From: Cordylochernes scorpioides
Lineage: Eukaryota > Arthropoda > Arachnida > Pseudoscorpiones > Chernetidae
NCBI GenBank assembly: GCA_030710605.1
Contig: CP092863.1
Span: 61,928,393-61,992,392 of the forward strand
Direction of reading: 5' to 3'
DNA length: 64,000 bases
Made by a program: the position numbers and the translations under genes. Below are positions 22,601 to 31,659 of this stretch, in pieces (within the stretch, counting starts at the first letter, position 1; each line of letters starts with the position of its first letter). Below the pieces are notes generated by a model that was not told the origin of the DNA, did no database searches, and saw nothing but the letters and a program-made list of their open reading frames with translations.

Positions 22601-25600
22601 CAGTACCCCACACTCTGTCACCGGTTTTCCGCCCATCTACCTGATGTTTGGCGTCCTACCCCCGGAACTCTCTAACCACACCACACCTTATCCCGACCTC
22701 GACAGAGCTAGGAAGATCGCACACTAACGAACCCAAAACAAACACATACAAGATAAGAACACTTATGACCAACGACACAAACAACCACACTTCCAAATAG
22801 GTGACCTGGTATTAGTTAAATTATATCATCACCCCAACACAGGAAAACTCGCCCCATATTTCACAGGGCCATACACCATATTAGAGATCATCTCACTAAA
22901 TGTAATCCATATCGATAGACCCAACCAACCTCTCCAAAGAGATACTGATATGATCCACGTCAACAAACTTAAACTATATACAGAAAACATCCAATACATA
23001 ACACCACCCGCCATTAAGATACACCATGTGCGACACAAACACAATTACACGTTCCCGTTTAAAGACCTCACACCCGAACTGTTTCCAGCAGAGCTGTTGA
23101 CATTCGAACCAACAAACAGCGAGCCTTTCAAGCATTTAGATCCTACCATTTTTTCCAAAAAACGATTCACGCAACTCACGCCTAATCTCAAGAAATACGA
23201 CATAACCCTTCCCCAAAAACACCTCGTTCCCAATCCGCCACAATCAATAGGAGTCCAACCAGATATTCAAGAGCCACAATTCATGGCAAAAACCTGGGAG
23301 AAGATGTGCCAATATCCCATTTTTCACCTAATCTCTGTTATTTGTGTTTTATTTCTACCCTATAGACTCGCCCCATTTTTATTCATCGTTCACGTGCTAA
23401 TTTATACCCTACCCTACCATCGGCTGTACCAGCTGCAGGAAGCAGTCTTCCATATAGGAAATTCCGTCTTAAAATCAATCTTCCATATAGGAAATTCCGT
23501 CATAAAAGCCATCTTCCATATAGGAAATTCCGTCTATAAAGCCATCTTCCATATAGGCAATGCCATTTTTGAATTTCGAAATCTGGTGTGGGAGATGCTA
23601 GGAGAATTCGTGAACAACACGGCACCCCAAGACGACGTGCAGATTCAATTAGGAGGACAATTAGGGCACCGGGGATTGACAATTAGCAGCCGGAAGTAAC
23701 ATGAAGACCATTTGCTCTCGCGGCAATAAAGACGTCCGCCATTACATGTCATCAAATTACTTACAAATGGAGGGTGGACAGATTTAGTATCTGCCCCAAA
23801 AGGGCCCCTCTCACTCTCCCCCACACATCCGGACATGGGTCATATTCCCCACCCCGCGGGCCCCTCTTGGCCGAAAATAAATTGAGGTCACCAAGTTTCC
23901 CCGTCCACAAATTTTAACGTCACCAATCTGGGATACCAGTTCGAGTCTACATATCGACTTTTATATACAAAACACAATTTAATTATATTAATAGCATTAT
24001 ATATTAATATTTTAACAAAACAACATTCCCAATGAATTTCATCCTTTCTATTATTTACATTTCTATTCCTATATTTCTTTTCCTGAAGACTTCCAAAAGA
24101 ACTTTTACATTTTTCCACATTAGGTACATATTCAACCCACATTAGACACACAGACACAACTCCAACAACACGCAGGTCTCAAGGTTAAATATGAACAAAA
24201 ACACGCACACGACCACTTAAAATATAGGAAAAAATTTGGTAAAAAGCTCTCGAGCTTACGTTTCTTCCGCAGGGAACAAACAATTATTTTTGGAGGGTCG
24301 AGGACTTTCCTCGAGTCCTGTATTCAAAGATTTTGACTCCGGTATTGACACCCGATATATAAAAAGTGGATATCGGGCGAGCACATCTTAAGTGCCCTAG
24401 GGAATTGCGTAAAAATCCCTAGAGCGCATTAAGGCTCGGGACACATTAACATACTACAATCGGCCTTGAGATCTCGAAAAACAACACAAACACAAAGACA
24501 AAATACACACGTAAGGTTAATTAGATTCCCATGTCTCCTGTATACATAATATAAAGCACAATTGGGAAAGATCATGTTTCTACCCATGAGTCGCACGGGA
24601 AAGACAAAAAATCTACGAGGCATACGAGGCATAGCGTGACATAGATTATGGCATGTGATTTTGATTATAAAAGGCGAGTTTGCGAACCTCGCTATACATT
24701 TTTCTTATTCCATTCATTTACATTATTTTCTTATTTTTAAAATCAAAATTCTTCATCAAATTTACCATTGCGCCCTAATTCAAATACTCATCATTTATTT
24801 TAATCAATTATTCACCATTTATATAACCACTTCTTTTTATTTTGTTCATAAACCAACAACTAAACAAATTATTGTCAACGAAAACTCACTGGTTTTCTTT
24901 TTAAAATTAGATATTTTATATATATATATATATTTTGATTTACAAAAAGCCTTTTTTTTTTTTTTTTCTCACCATGCACCAAGGCATTCACTTTGATTTC
25001 TTCCAACTTTTTATTTTTTGATTTCTCAAAAGCCCTAATAGAACTCCCTCGATTTCCTTCCCAATCTCGAGTAGAATATGGTTAGGCATTTTCCTTTTTT
25101 TTTTTCGCCATGCAACAAAGCATTCACTTTGATTTCTTCCAACTTTTTATTTATTTTTGATTTCTCAAAAGCCCTAATAGAACTCCCTCGATTTCATTCC
25201 CAATCTCGAGTAGAATATGGTTAGGCATTTTCCTTTTTTTTTCACCATGCAACAAAGCATTCACTTTGATTTCTTCCAACTTTTTATTTTATTTTTGATT
25301 TCTCAAAAGCCCTAAGAGAACTCCCTCGATTTCATTCCCAATCTCGAGTAGAATATGGTTAGGCATTTTCCTTTTTTTTCACCATGCAACAAGGCATTTA
25401 CTTTGATTTCTTCCAACTTTAATTTTTGATTTCGCAAAAGGACCTAGTAGAATTCCCTCGATTTTGTTCCCCATCTCGAGTAGAATATCGTTTAGGCGCA
25501 TTGTCTTTTCTTTTTTTCCCACTATGTACCATAGCATTCATTTTGATGTCTTACAATTACAAAATTTTTGATTTCTATTAATTATACGCAATCTATATAT

Positions 25601-28600
25601 CATCAACACCATTCTCTTTTATCTCTTATATCACTACCAATGCTTGCATATAACCTCTCTATAACCACAACTAATTTTCCCACAAAATTTTTTTTTTCCT
25701 TTACAGAACTCACTCAGGTTTACCCCTTCGTGAATTCTTCACGTGTAGGGGGCGCATCTTTCATAATTTGTACATAACTGGATGTAATACCACTACACTA
25801 TGTATGCAATGTATAATCTAAAGATTTTAATAAAGACAAGGCTTAGAAATCTGGGAGAGAAAGGCCATCAAAGAGGAAGCAATCATTAGCAGGTTTTATT
25901 ATCCAGGAACTCATAAAACTGGGTTCAAGAACCTAGTATTTCTTGGATCATGTCAGAACAGGTCGAGAACAAAAGGATAGCAAGGATCCAATCAGATTAT
26001 AGGAGGTTTAACTAGTAGCCAATGGAAGGCTTCCACGAGACAACCAACAGCCAATCAAAGCCCTGAATAGCTTTCGTGTTAAATCGGGAACGGAGTTTAG
26101 TCAGGAGATCGCCGCCGTTGAGACCAGTTTGGAGCCAATCCCATCTCCTCAACCAATCAGATAAGTCCCATCTTCAATAATGTGAACAGCCATAGTTAAT
26201 AGCCAACTCCGCCCAATAGCTTCAACCCCTTTCTCCCTAGATCGCTGGCCTATTTCAATTCAACTCTGTGTCCTCGTTAATTTCCCTTGTGAATACCTTA
26301 TCAACTCAGCAAATACGACTGCCCCCACCACAATTCAATCAATCAACAATTCACCCCATCTCCAAAAAGGTATTATCCCAACGTTACAGTGAGTCGATAG
26401 GATTCTACAGTGTAATACATCAAATATTACAGTGGTAACTATATTGAATATTACATATATATATTCATATAGATGAAATATTGTCGAAATAATAATGATC
26501 TATCAGAACAAATACTGCTTTTCCTTTTAAACAACTCAGGTAGGAATAACCTTTTTTTTTCTGACAGCCAATCTTTGTTTCTACATATATACAGTAGAAA
26601 CTCTATAAGGCGAATTAATTCAGAGAAACTGTGAAGTATTTTCATATAAATATTTTATCACAAACAGTTTTGTTTAATTCCACTTTCATTGTAATAATTA
26701 AAAACAAGTATTTGGTATGTTATTGAATATTTCATTATATAGTAAGTTTTCACTCTTTATAATATATCAATATATCGTTAATTAAAAAGGCATATATTGG
26801 ATTAAAATATTATTTATTCTACCAATATTTCAGTTGGCTAAACGCCAACCTTTTTCAAGGTATTATAACATTTTAAAGTATGTCAACAACAAAACTCAGC
26901 GCCACATAACTTCAACAGCATTGACAGCATAGACAGCCAGATGAATGTGCTGTTGACGTTATGTGGCGCTGAGTTTTGCTGTTGACACATTTTTAAATGT
27001 TATAACACCTTGATAAAGGTTGGCGTTCAGCCAACTGTAATATTGCTAAAATAAATAATATTTTGATCCAATATATGCCTTTTTAATTAAAGATATATTT
27101 ATGGATTGCTCTATTTTCAAAACGCGATATCAATATATATGATAGAATAATCCTTCATTCAATATGTGAATCTCCATATACACTTTCTTGGGTATATATG
27201 TGAATAGGTGTGTTGGGTTGGCAGTCGGATAATATAATCTATATTGAAAATTTAATAAATTATTATGAGAGAGATGAAACTCAAAAGCTTATCATTTGAG
27301 TTGAATATAATCCCATTCACAATAATTAGAGAGATAACCAAGAAGAACTTACAGTCACGAGAATATTCAGGGTGCTTGTCCAGATGGATACGGAGGTTGC
27401 GGTCAAGCTTGAGGTAGGGGAGCTTACCATCGACGAAGGTACCGTTCGCCTCGACTCTCATCGGAGCACTGAGGCAAACATTGAACATTCTGAGTACATC
27501 TTCATAGCTGTTGGAATGATGTCTGTTGGACATGTAACACATATCTGGATGCAAGCTCTTTAAACCTATAGTGTATCCCTTCAACAGAATAAGTCTTTAA
27601 TATATAAATCTTTAAGGATTGAAATGACAAGCTGGTAAAATAGAGAGTCAAGGAAAACAACATACGTTTTTGTCTGATTCTGTTAAAATTAAACAAGGCT
27701 ATTTTTCTTTATAAACTGCTGAAATTTTGTATTTATTTAAGTAAAAACAGGCTGTAGTGAAATAAACCTAAACTCTTATTTATATAAAATAAATTATATA
27801 TTAATTATAAGATGATAACGTGCTATCTATATATAAGAAATAGAAGCATTAAAATATGGCATTGAAGCATTAAGGCTTAGGTTTATTTCATTACCTAAGC
27901 CTTTTATTTATATAAAACAAATTATATATTAATATATATATATCTAATATAAAATATATTTCTGTTGTATATTTTGATTGTTATTTATATAGAATTACTA
28001 GGTGTTGCTTGATTTTTGTATCCATGAGTATATTACGTTATTGTTCTGCAGTCGTGGCCAAAATCTTGAAACTATAACAAAAATATTAAAGATCAGAGAT
28101 TTCTTTATTTGAACTCAGGAATATATATGAAAAACATTATTTGACCAAAGTGCTGCCTGGCTTAAGGCGAGTATAACAAGGAAAAACAAAAAATCATTTA
28201 CATAATGTACAAAAGGTTTTAGCCGGCCAGCGGGAAACAACAACAATCATTTTTTATAGAGTAAACGTGACCTCTGGCGGTCGATTTAACAGAGTATTTG
28301 TATCTATGAAATATATTTTTTTTTAAATAAAATAAAATTTTAATATAACATATATATATATTTAAAAACGAAACATTCGTGCTTAAATGCTTCCATTTCT
28401 TATTATAGATAGCACGTTATATATATGTAGTATTGTAGTTGTTGTATCTTGTTGGATGACTGTAGTGTGGCATGTTGGTTAAATGCAGTCGTTGTGGCCT
28501 CAATGTTAGAGTGGGTTCAGGCGTGAATGTATTACACCAAAGAACGAGACATGTTAGATGTCACCACGGAGATGGCGAGAGAGCAAGTGTAGCCGACACC

Positions 28601-31600
28601 GGTCAGGAGAAAACTGTCTAGAGGGGTCTGTCAATCATGTCTCAAAGCGGACTAATCTGTTTGAGTAAGAAAGGGGCACACCTGGGAACCCGACTTGTTT
28701 TTCGGATCTTTTTCCTTCTACAGGTGCCGACTGTCTCTCACTCGAAATTTTATTTGTTACCTTGGCAATTACATTATAACTATATAACAAATGAGTATAT
28801 AGGTATATATTGGAATATATTACAACATATATTATAAATTGTTCTCTCATTTTATATAATTTATTATACATTAAGTACATCATAAATTAATATTACTCAT
28901 CTAAAGTGAAAAATAAAGTTAGGAAACATGATAATAAATCAGTATGATATATGGGGGGTCGGTGGAAGGATGGTCTGAACAATTGGTTTTCGACCGGTAC
29001 GACCCGGGTTTGATTTCCGCATTGGGCACTTTTTTCTTATGAAAAAAAAAATGCTCCAATTGCCCCCGATCCTTGCAAAAGTCCAACCTTACTAACGAGT
29101 GCACGAAACCGAACAGGGCTCTGGCACATTTGTAAGTGCAAAGTCGAACTGCTTTTCACATTGTCTAGAATTGTCTAATGAAACATTGTCTAAACAAAAA
29201 AAAAAGATATATTATGTGAACATACATAAAAATATTAACCTTTGATATATTTATAATATGATACAATATTAAAAATTCACACAAGCTTTAAAAATGACTC
29301 TGAATAAGTTTCAGAATGCCCACACAATTTTGAAGATTCATTAGGGAATTTGTCTCATGACCTGAGATCAAATGTGTTAGAAAAAGGTTAACAAGAGGTT
29401 GTTATATCTACTATAGTATACAATATTCAAACTTACTCGTAGGCCTTTCCATAGGAATAGAAGTTGAGCTTGTTGTTGCCCATGGTGGTGATGTTGTTGA
29501 TCAGGCAGTGGACATCTTCGATGAAGTCAAAGGTGGTGTGGGCATACTCGTACCATTGGGCGTCGAGCTACCGTATCACACAACCCCATTACTGATTTTC
29601 TGTCTTAATAAAATATTTTAAAAGATATCAATATATCATACCTGAGAAACCTCAATGTGGTAAAAAGGTAAAAATATATATATTCACATTCAAAGTCATA
29701 ATAGAAAGAGACACGATACCATAATTTACTAAGGAGCCAATATAATAAAAATAAAAAAGGTAACAATTATTTGTATTAATAACAGCAATTTCATATGTTT
29801 ACCTCATTTGCTCTTTGAAACTCTTCGCCACGCTGTCACCTTAGAAACAATGAAACTGGAAGGTCTCTATATTTATTCCTCAAAAATTCCGATATTAGGA
29901 GAGTTCACTATAATTTTACCTAAGGAATATCAACACTGAAAAAATAGGGAAAATGAAGGGAACAGAAAACTCAAACTAATGCTTATATTTTAGTTGCAAT
30001 GTAATCAATAAACTTGCAAAACATTTAGGGGACTCTCCCTTTATTAGTCTGGCCTTTTTAATATTTTAAAAAGAGCTTTAGATATTAGTTTAAATTAAGT
30101 TGAAAAATCTGGAGTAATTCTTATGAGAGATGCAAATTCAAGTTGATGTAACTTCAAGCGACAAAGAATATTCGATATTTTAGTCAAGAGGATCTAATCA
30201 AATTCTGGCGAAGGTGGTGATGATTAATCTAGTAAGTTGTTGATATATGAATAAAGGTATTGATGGGTTATTCGAAATACAGTGTGAAGTTTCAATGGGT
30301 ATCCCGGCCACAGAAAATCCTACCATCAACCCATTACATCATTGATGGCAGATTAATAAATCATTCTACTCCAATACTTCAGTTGTGTAATCTTCCCTTT
30401 TTTTTCTGTGGGCTCTTTTATTCTTTAAAACTGGTTTAACTATATAGAGAGAGAGATGAGAAAAATTGCATATTAGATTAACCCCAACTATGAGTATTGC
30501 ATTATATCTATATTATCAAGTTTTATCTTTCTGTTAATCAAATTATACTTTAATATTAAAAATTTATTTCTTCCAAGTGTTACATTTCCTTCTCCCATTT
30601 TGATAGCAAATATATAATATTTTAAAAATGATATTTTTAAATCGTTGATTTTGTATGATATATATGTTTTACTCTCAGTAAGCTAGTTAAACTTTGGTAT
30701 TTTACATGTTCTTATAATAAGCAATATGCATGGTTGACACCTGTATCAAAGTAAATTTTAAAAATAGTAATTGGCTTCAATTGCTACATGAATTTTGCAC
30801 ACCCTAAAAAACCGTACAAGTAAATAAACTGATGGACTAAATTAAACTCTTCGAATAAAAATAGCAAAATATAATGATGATTGAAGAGGAGTGTCTTATA
30901 AGAACTTTATATTCGGCGAATAAAGTTCTTATTGTTGGAATATTACAGAGTAACATAGATGGCTATAGATAAGATTGAGTTTGAAAAGGAACTTGTATGT
31001 ACATATTGTTTTATTATTTTTTTTTTCATGTAGACATATATATACCAAGATTTATTTCATATAATTGTTATTAATAATAAATAATATGTAAAGTTAAATT
31101 GGTTATGGATTCATCCTTCTTACTTACTTTAATTACATAACACTTATAAGACACTCCTCTTCAATCGTCATTATATTTTGCTAAATAAACTGATGTCTTT
31201 CAAATACAAAGTCGATATATTTTTCAATGTGTAGCGAGGTAGTGTACTTAGAGTATAGGTATTCCTAAATAAACAAGAATTAGGATAATCATATGGTCTG
31301 TATAAAGTGAATTTGATAAAGTACCAACAACAATTATAGAGTATAACCTATAAATCACATAAACAGGATTATTATGCATGTTTATTTGAGAAATGTGTCA
31401 TATTGGTATAAAAGGGTTTCTCATATGTAATGCTTTACTCTAATGAAATCTCACTATAAATTGCAAAATTGTGCATGTTATGAGGTGGAGGTGGTACTCA
31501 CGGAGTCGTAGGACACGGGGTCCACGTCGTCGATACGAGGGCAGGAAGGTGAATAGGCCGCAGCGGCTCCCAGGGCGAGGAGGGTCAGGAGAAGGACGTA

Positions 31601-31603
31601 CAT
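16535..31603 (-). CDS. Secreted lipocalin, gene B (five exons)
   Basis: Coding exons on the minus strand: 31502-31603, 29437-29567, 27353-27489, 17994-18092, 16535-16686. They total 621 nt, or 206 residues. All introns begin GT and end AG, with phases 0, 2, 1, 1. Residues 1-16 form a hydrophobic signal peptide (MYVLLLTLLALGAAAA). Exon 2 opens with LDAQWYEYAHTTFDF, the lipocalin strand-A region with A-Q-W instead of G-x-W, and exon 5 carries the C-terminal helix (SEQDYQKILSKLKSKDL). Five cysteines and two N-x-T sequons are visible. Lipocalins bind small hydrophobic ligands in a beta barrel; the ligand here is unknown. Domain layout resembles apolipoprotein D or crustacyanin-type proteins. Intron 3 is 9.3 kb because a Gypsy element is inserted. 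No stop or frameshift, so probably functional if splicing tolerates the insertion. Confidence 0.85.
16888..17063. mobile_element. MITE in gene B intron 4 (CAGTTAAACC ends)
   Basis: 176 bp with inverted ends CAGTTAAACCNGTCTATAGC and flanking TA, pogo/Tigger-like. The internal sequence is itself palindromic. The duplicate copy is at 45758-45933, and a different insertion of the same family lies in gene A intron 3 (37196-37373). Confidence 0.85.
17609..17850 (+). mobile_element. SINE, tRNA-Thr-like head (family S1)
   Basis: Positions 17609-17678 read like a tRNA: acceptor halves GTCCAGG/CCTGGAC, box A AGCCTAGTGGACATGG, anticodon-loop CTGGTAA (GGT, threonine) and box B GGGTTCGATTC. This copy has a 6-base deletion in the T arm. 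The tail (to about 17850) recurs without or with a truncated head at 36560-36812, 40345-40535 and 60202-60343 (all minus), and in full at 45040-45268. So it is a dispersed retroposon, not a tRNA gene. Confidence 0.75.
17994..18092 (-). CDS. Gene B exon 4
   Basis: 99 nt between acceptor TATGTCCAG and donor GTAAAC. Encodes KTPFTIVYMIVEFEAKSHMV and LWSCTERPLLFL, a lipocalin late-strand region with one cysteine. Compared with gene C it has V-Y-M in place of E-Y-K. Confidence 0.88.
18156..18266. repeat. Foldback element 1 in gene B intron 3
   Basis: Long imperfect palindrome: CTTAAGAGACAAGGATCGCC at one end and its complement at the other, arms about 50 bp. Present in gene C's copy at 44604-44713 and absent from gene A's intron 3. 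Confidence 0.8.
18361..18443. repeat. Foldback element 2 in gene B intron 3
   Basis: Hairpin with arms AAATAAAGAAGGCATATCC (18361-18379) and the complement at 18425-18443. The inner part, CCAGGAGC/GCTCCTGG, also pairs. Duplicate at 44439-44516. Confidence 0.8.
18500..19138 (+). repeat. 5' LTR of the intronic Gypsy element
   Basis: Nearly identical to 25760-26404. Differences are a few substitutions and short indels (for example ACACGCACAC near 18550, absent from the right copy). The exact end near 19123-19138 is uncertain. Confidence 0.85.
19142..19695 (+). pseudogene. GC-rich leader of the Gypsy element, no recognisable Gag
   Basis: Markedly more GC-rich than its surroundings. A 103-residue open frame starts at 19142 (MENKRDQVARSNGSEIGEKR), and an overlapping frame from 19395 contains a threefold repeat (HANARAVQIAQ). 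I see no capsid major-homology region and no zinc knuckle. Either Gag is replaced by a deletion derivative or this element's Gag is very divergent. Confidence 0.45.
19481..19602 (+). repeat. 39-42 bp tandem repeat, three copies
   Basis: Unit core GCGAACGCGCGGGCAGTGCA followed by AATAGCCCAAAATCGACA. Copy 1 is diverged and copies 2-3 are almost identical. It lies in the GC-rich leader of the Gypsy element. Confidence 0.85.
23001..23699 (+). pseudogene. C-terminal extension of Gypsy Pol: hydrophobic segment and FHIGNSV repeats
   Basis: After the integrase C-terminal domain the frame continues for about 230 residues. It contains a strongly hydrophobic stretch (FHLISVICVLFLPYRLAPFL then FIVHVLIYTLPY) and then four tandem 11-residue repeats of the form FHIGNSV-x-K-x-I. 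No signal peptide, furin-like site or cysteine pattern suggests an envelope protein. The end is a stop at 23697-23699. Function unknown. Confidence 0.6.
23445..23574 (+). repeat. 33 bp coding repeat, four copies
   Basis: Unit core TCTTCCATATAGGAAATTCC followed by GTCATAAAAGCCA. The copies are nearly identical, which is a sign of recent tandem expansion within the reading frame. Confidence 0.9.
23700..24950. other. Non-coding 3' part of the Gypsy element
   Basis: Follows the Pol stop. AT-rich, with a few GC-richer patches (23800-23870, 24240-24440). No domain recognised on either strand. Confidence 0.5.
24951..25570 (+). repeat. 138 bp tandem repeat in the Gypsy 3' region, 4.4 copies
   Basis: Each unit has a T-tract, then CACCATGCAACAAAGCATTC, TTTGATTTCTTCCAACTTT, CTCAAAAGCCCTA and ATCTCGAGTAGAATATGG. 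Units begin near 24951, 25094, 25233, 25373 and 25513; the last is partial and the most diverged. Confidence 0.92.
25760..26404 (+). repeat. 3' LTR of the intronic Gypsy element
   Basis: Partner of 18500-19138. It is preceded by a purine-rich stretch GTGTAGGGGGCGCATC that may serve as polypurine tract. Confidence 0.85.
26776..27126. mobile_element. 351 bp foldback element with 12 bp target duplication
   Basis: Flanked by ATATCAATATAT at 26764-26775 and 27127-27138. The duplicate locus near 57645 has one copy and no insert, which defines the element exactly. Most of it is palindromic (AAAAAGGCATATATTGGAT .. complement). A related copy is at 43428-43593. Both arms contain ACCTTGATAAAGGTTGGCG-like sequence reminiscent of Penelope-like element ends. 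Confidence 0.8.
27353..27489 (-). CDS. Gene B exon 3
   Basis: Acceptor GATGTACTCAG, donor GTAAGT. The reading MFNVCLSAPMRVEANGTFVD through HLDKHPEYSRD is in phase with both neighbours. The acceptor four codons further upstream (CTGAAG or CTATGAAG) would put the frame out, so the inner AG was chosen. Contains one cysteine and the N-G-T sequon. Confidence 0.88.
27940..28360. other. Sequence present in gene B intron 2 only
   Basis: No counterpart at the matching place in the duplicate (58430-58440). It includes a short GC-richer part (28140-28290). Either an insertion in B or a deletion in C; ends not defined. Confidence 0.5.
28436..28760. other. Unidentified moderately GC-rich intron segment
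   Basis: Shared with 58505-58830. Stands out from the AT-rich intron, with GTGTAGCCGACACCGGTCAG and TCTCAAAGCGGACTAATCTG. No frame is conserved between the two copies. Possibly an old repeat. Confidence 0.4.
28952..29205 (+). mobile_element. SINE family S2 in gene B intron 2
   Basis: Begins TGGGGGGTCGGTGGAAGGAT, has a box-B-like GGGTTTGATTTCC and ends in a poly-A run. It is flanked by GATATA (28946-28951 and 29206-29211). The empty site is in the duplicate near 59020. A second copy is at 37931-38145. Confidence 0.8.
29437..29567 (-). CDS. Gene B exon 2 (lipocalin strand A)
   Basis: Acceptor CGGTAG, donor GTAAGTTTG. Encodes LDAQWYEYAHTTFDFIEDVH onward to YSYGKAYE. The conserved Trp and the first barrel cysteine (EDVHC) are here. 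N-I-T sequon present. Confidence 0.9.
29640..30860. other. Gene B intron 1, lower part
   Basis: AT-rich and collinear with 59470-60795. Apart from the S1 fragment inserted only in the other copy, no repeat, RNA or coding feature recognised. Confidence 0.55.
30864..31181. mobile_element. MITE in gene B intron 1
   Basis: 318 bp with 39 bp inverted ends GCAAAATATAATGATGATTG.. (30864-30902) and complement (31143-31181), flanked by TA. An inner hairpin lies at 30903-30935. Also in the duplicate at about 60797-61120. Confidence 0.75.
31502..31603 (-). CDS. Gene B exon 1 (signal peptide)
   Basis: 34 codons, MYVLLLTLLALGAAAA then YSPSCPRIDDVDPVSYDS, donor GTGAGT. One codon shorter than genes A and C between the cysteine and the donor. 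An in-frame upstream ATG at 31634-31636 overlaps the TATA box and is unlikely to be transcribed. Confidence 0.9.
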
Positions 31604-31635
31604 TGTGGTGTGGGGATGGTTCTGTGGTGTCGGCA

Positions 31636-31641
31636 TTTATA
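31636..31641 (-). promoter_or_regulatory. TATA box, gene B
   Basis: TATAAA on the minus strand, 33 bases before the start codon. The surrounding GCTATAAATGCCGACACCAC is conserved in genes A and C. Confidence 0.75.
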
Positions 31642-31659
31642 GCAGACGATAGTGTGTAG

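Larger units (their letters stand above)
19696..23699 (+). pseudogene. Pol of the intronic Gypsy element (protease, RT, RNase H, integrase, extra C-terminal domain)
   Basis: Protease: PFIIDTVASLNIVPHNL, where the usual D-T-G is D-T-V. A low-complexity His/Asn/Thr linker follows (about 20070-20500). RT: KRFCIDYRKVNELI, STADISSAY, an in-frame TAG at 20881-20883, RLPFGLKTSPQIYERAM and HYFDDFIIFS (YxDD intact). RNase H: VYCDASTLGI, ELECLAIVESVEKFRIYL and FSDHHALQWL. The frame shifts near 22030. Integrase: CPTCQLTKRP (zinc site), LSLDTIAGFA, LFTDRAPAFT and NPQANGLCERLNA, with stops at 22350-22352 and 22725-22727. The C-terminal part is described separately. Dead by three stops, one frameshift and the protease change. 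Confidence 0.88.
18500..26404 (+). mobile_element. Ty3/Gypsy retrotransposon inserted in gene B intron 3
   Basis: About 7.9 kb on the plus strand, antisense to gene B, with LTRs of about 640 bp (18500-19138 and 25760-26404). Between them lie a GC-rich leader without recognisable Gag, protease-RT-RNase H-integrase with three in-frame stops and a frameshift, a hydrophobic C-terminal extension, and a 2 kb AT-rich region with 138 bp tandem repeats. The matching intron of gene C (junction near 57310-57340) has no such element, so it arrived after the B/C duplication. Outer ends are in AT-rich repeats and the target duplication could not be fixed. Confidence 0.88.

Noticed and set aside
23280-23699. 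Envelope gene of the Gypsy element
   Set aside because: No signal peptide, no separate start, no cleavage site or heptad region; it continues the Pol frame.
27372-27563. Plus-strand reading frame opposite gene B exon 3 (and similar ones at 36811-37242, 38287-38517, 57884-58075)
   Set aside because: Antisense shadows of the lipocalin exons; they open only because the exon on the other strand is conserved.
31601-31636. In-frame upstream ATG in the lipocalin genes, giving 11 more residues
   Set aside because: The ATG overlaps the TATA box and would not be in the transcript; the downstream ATG directly precedes the signal peptide.
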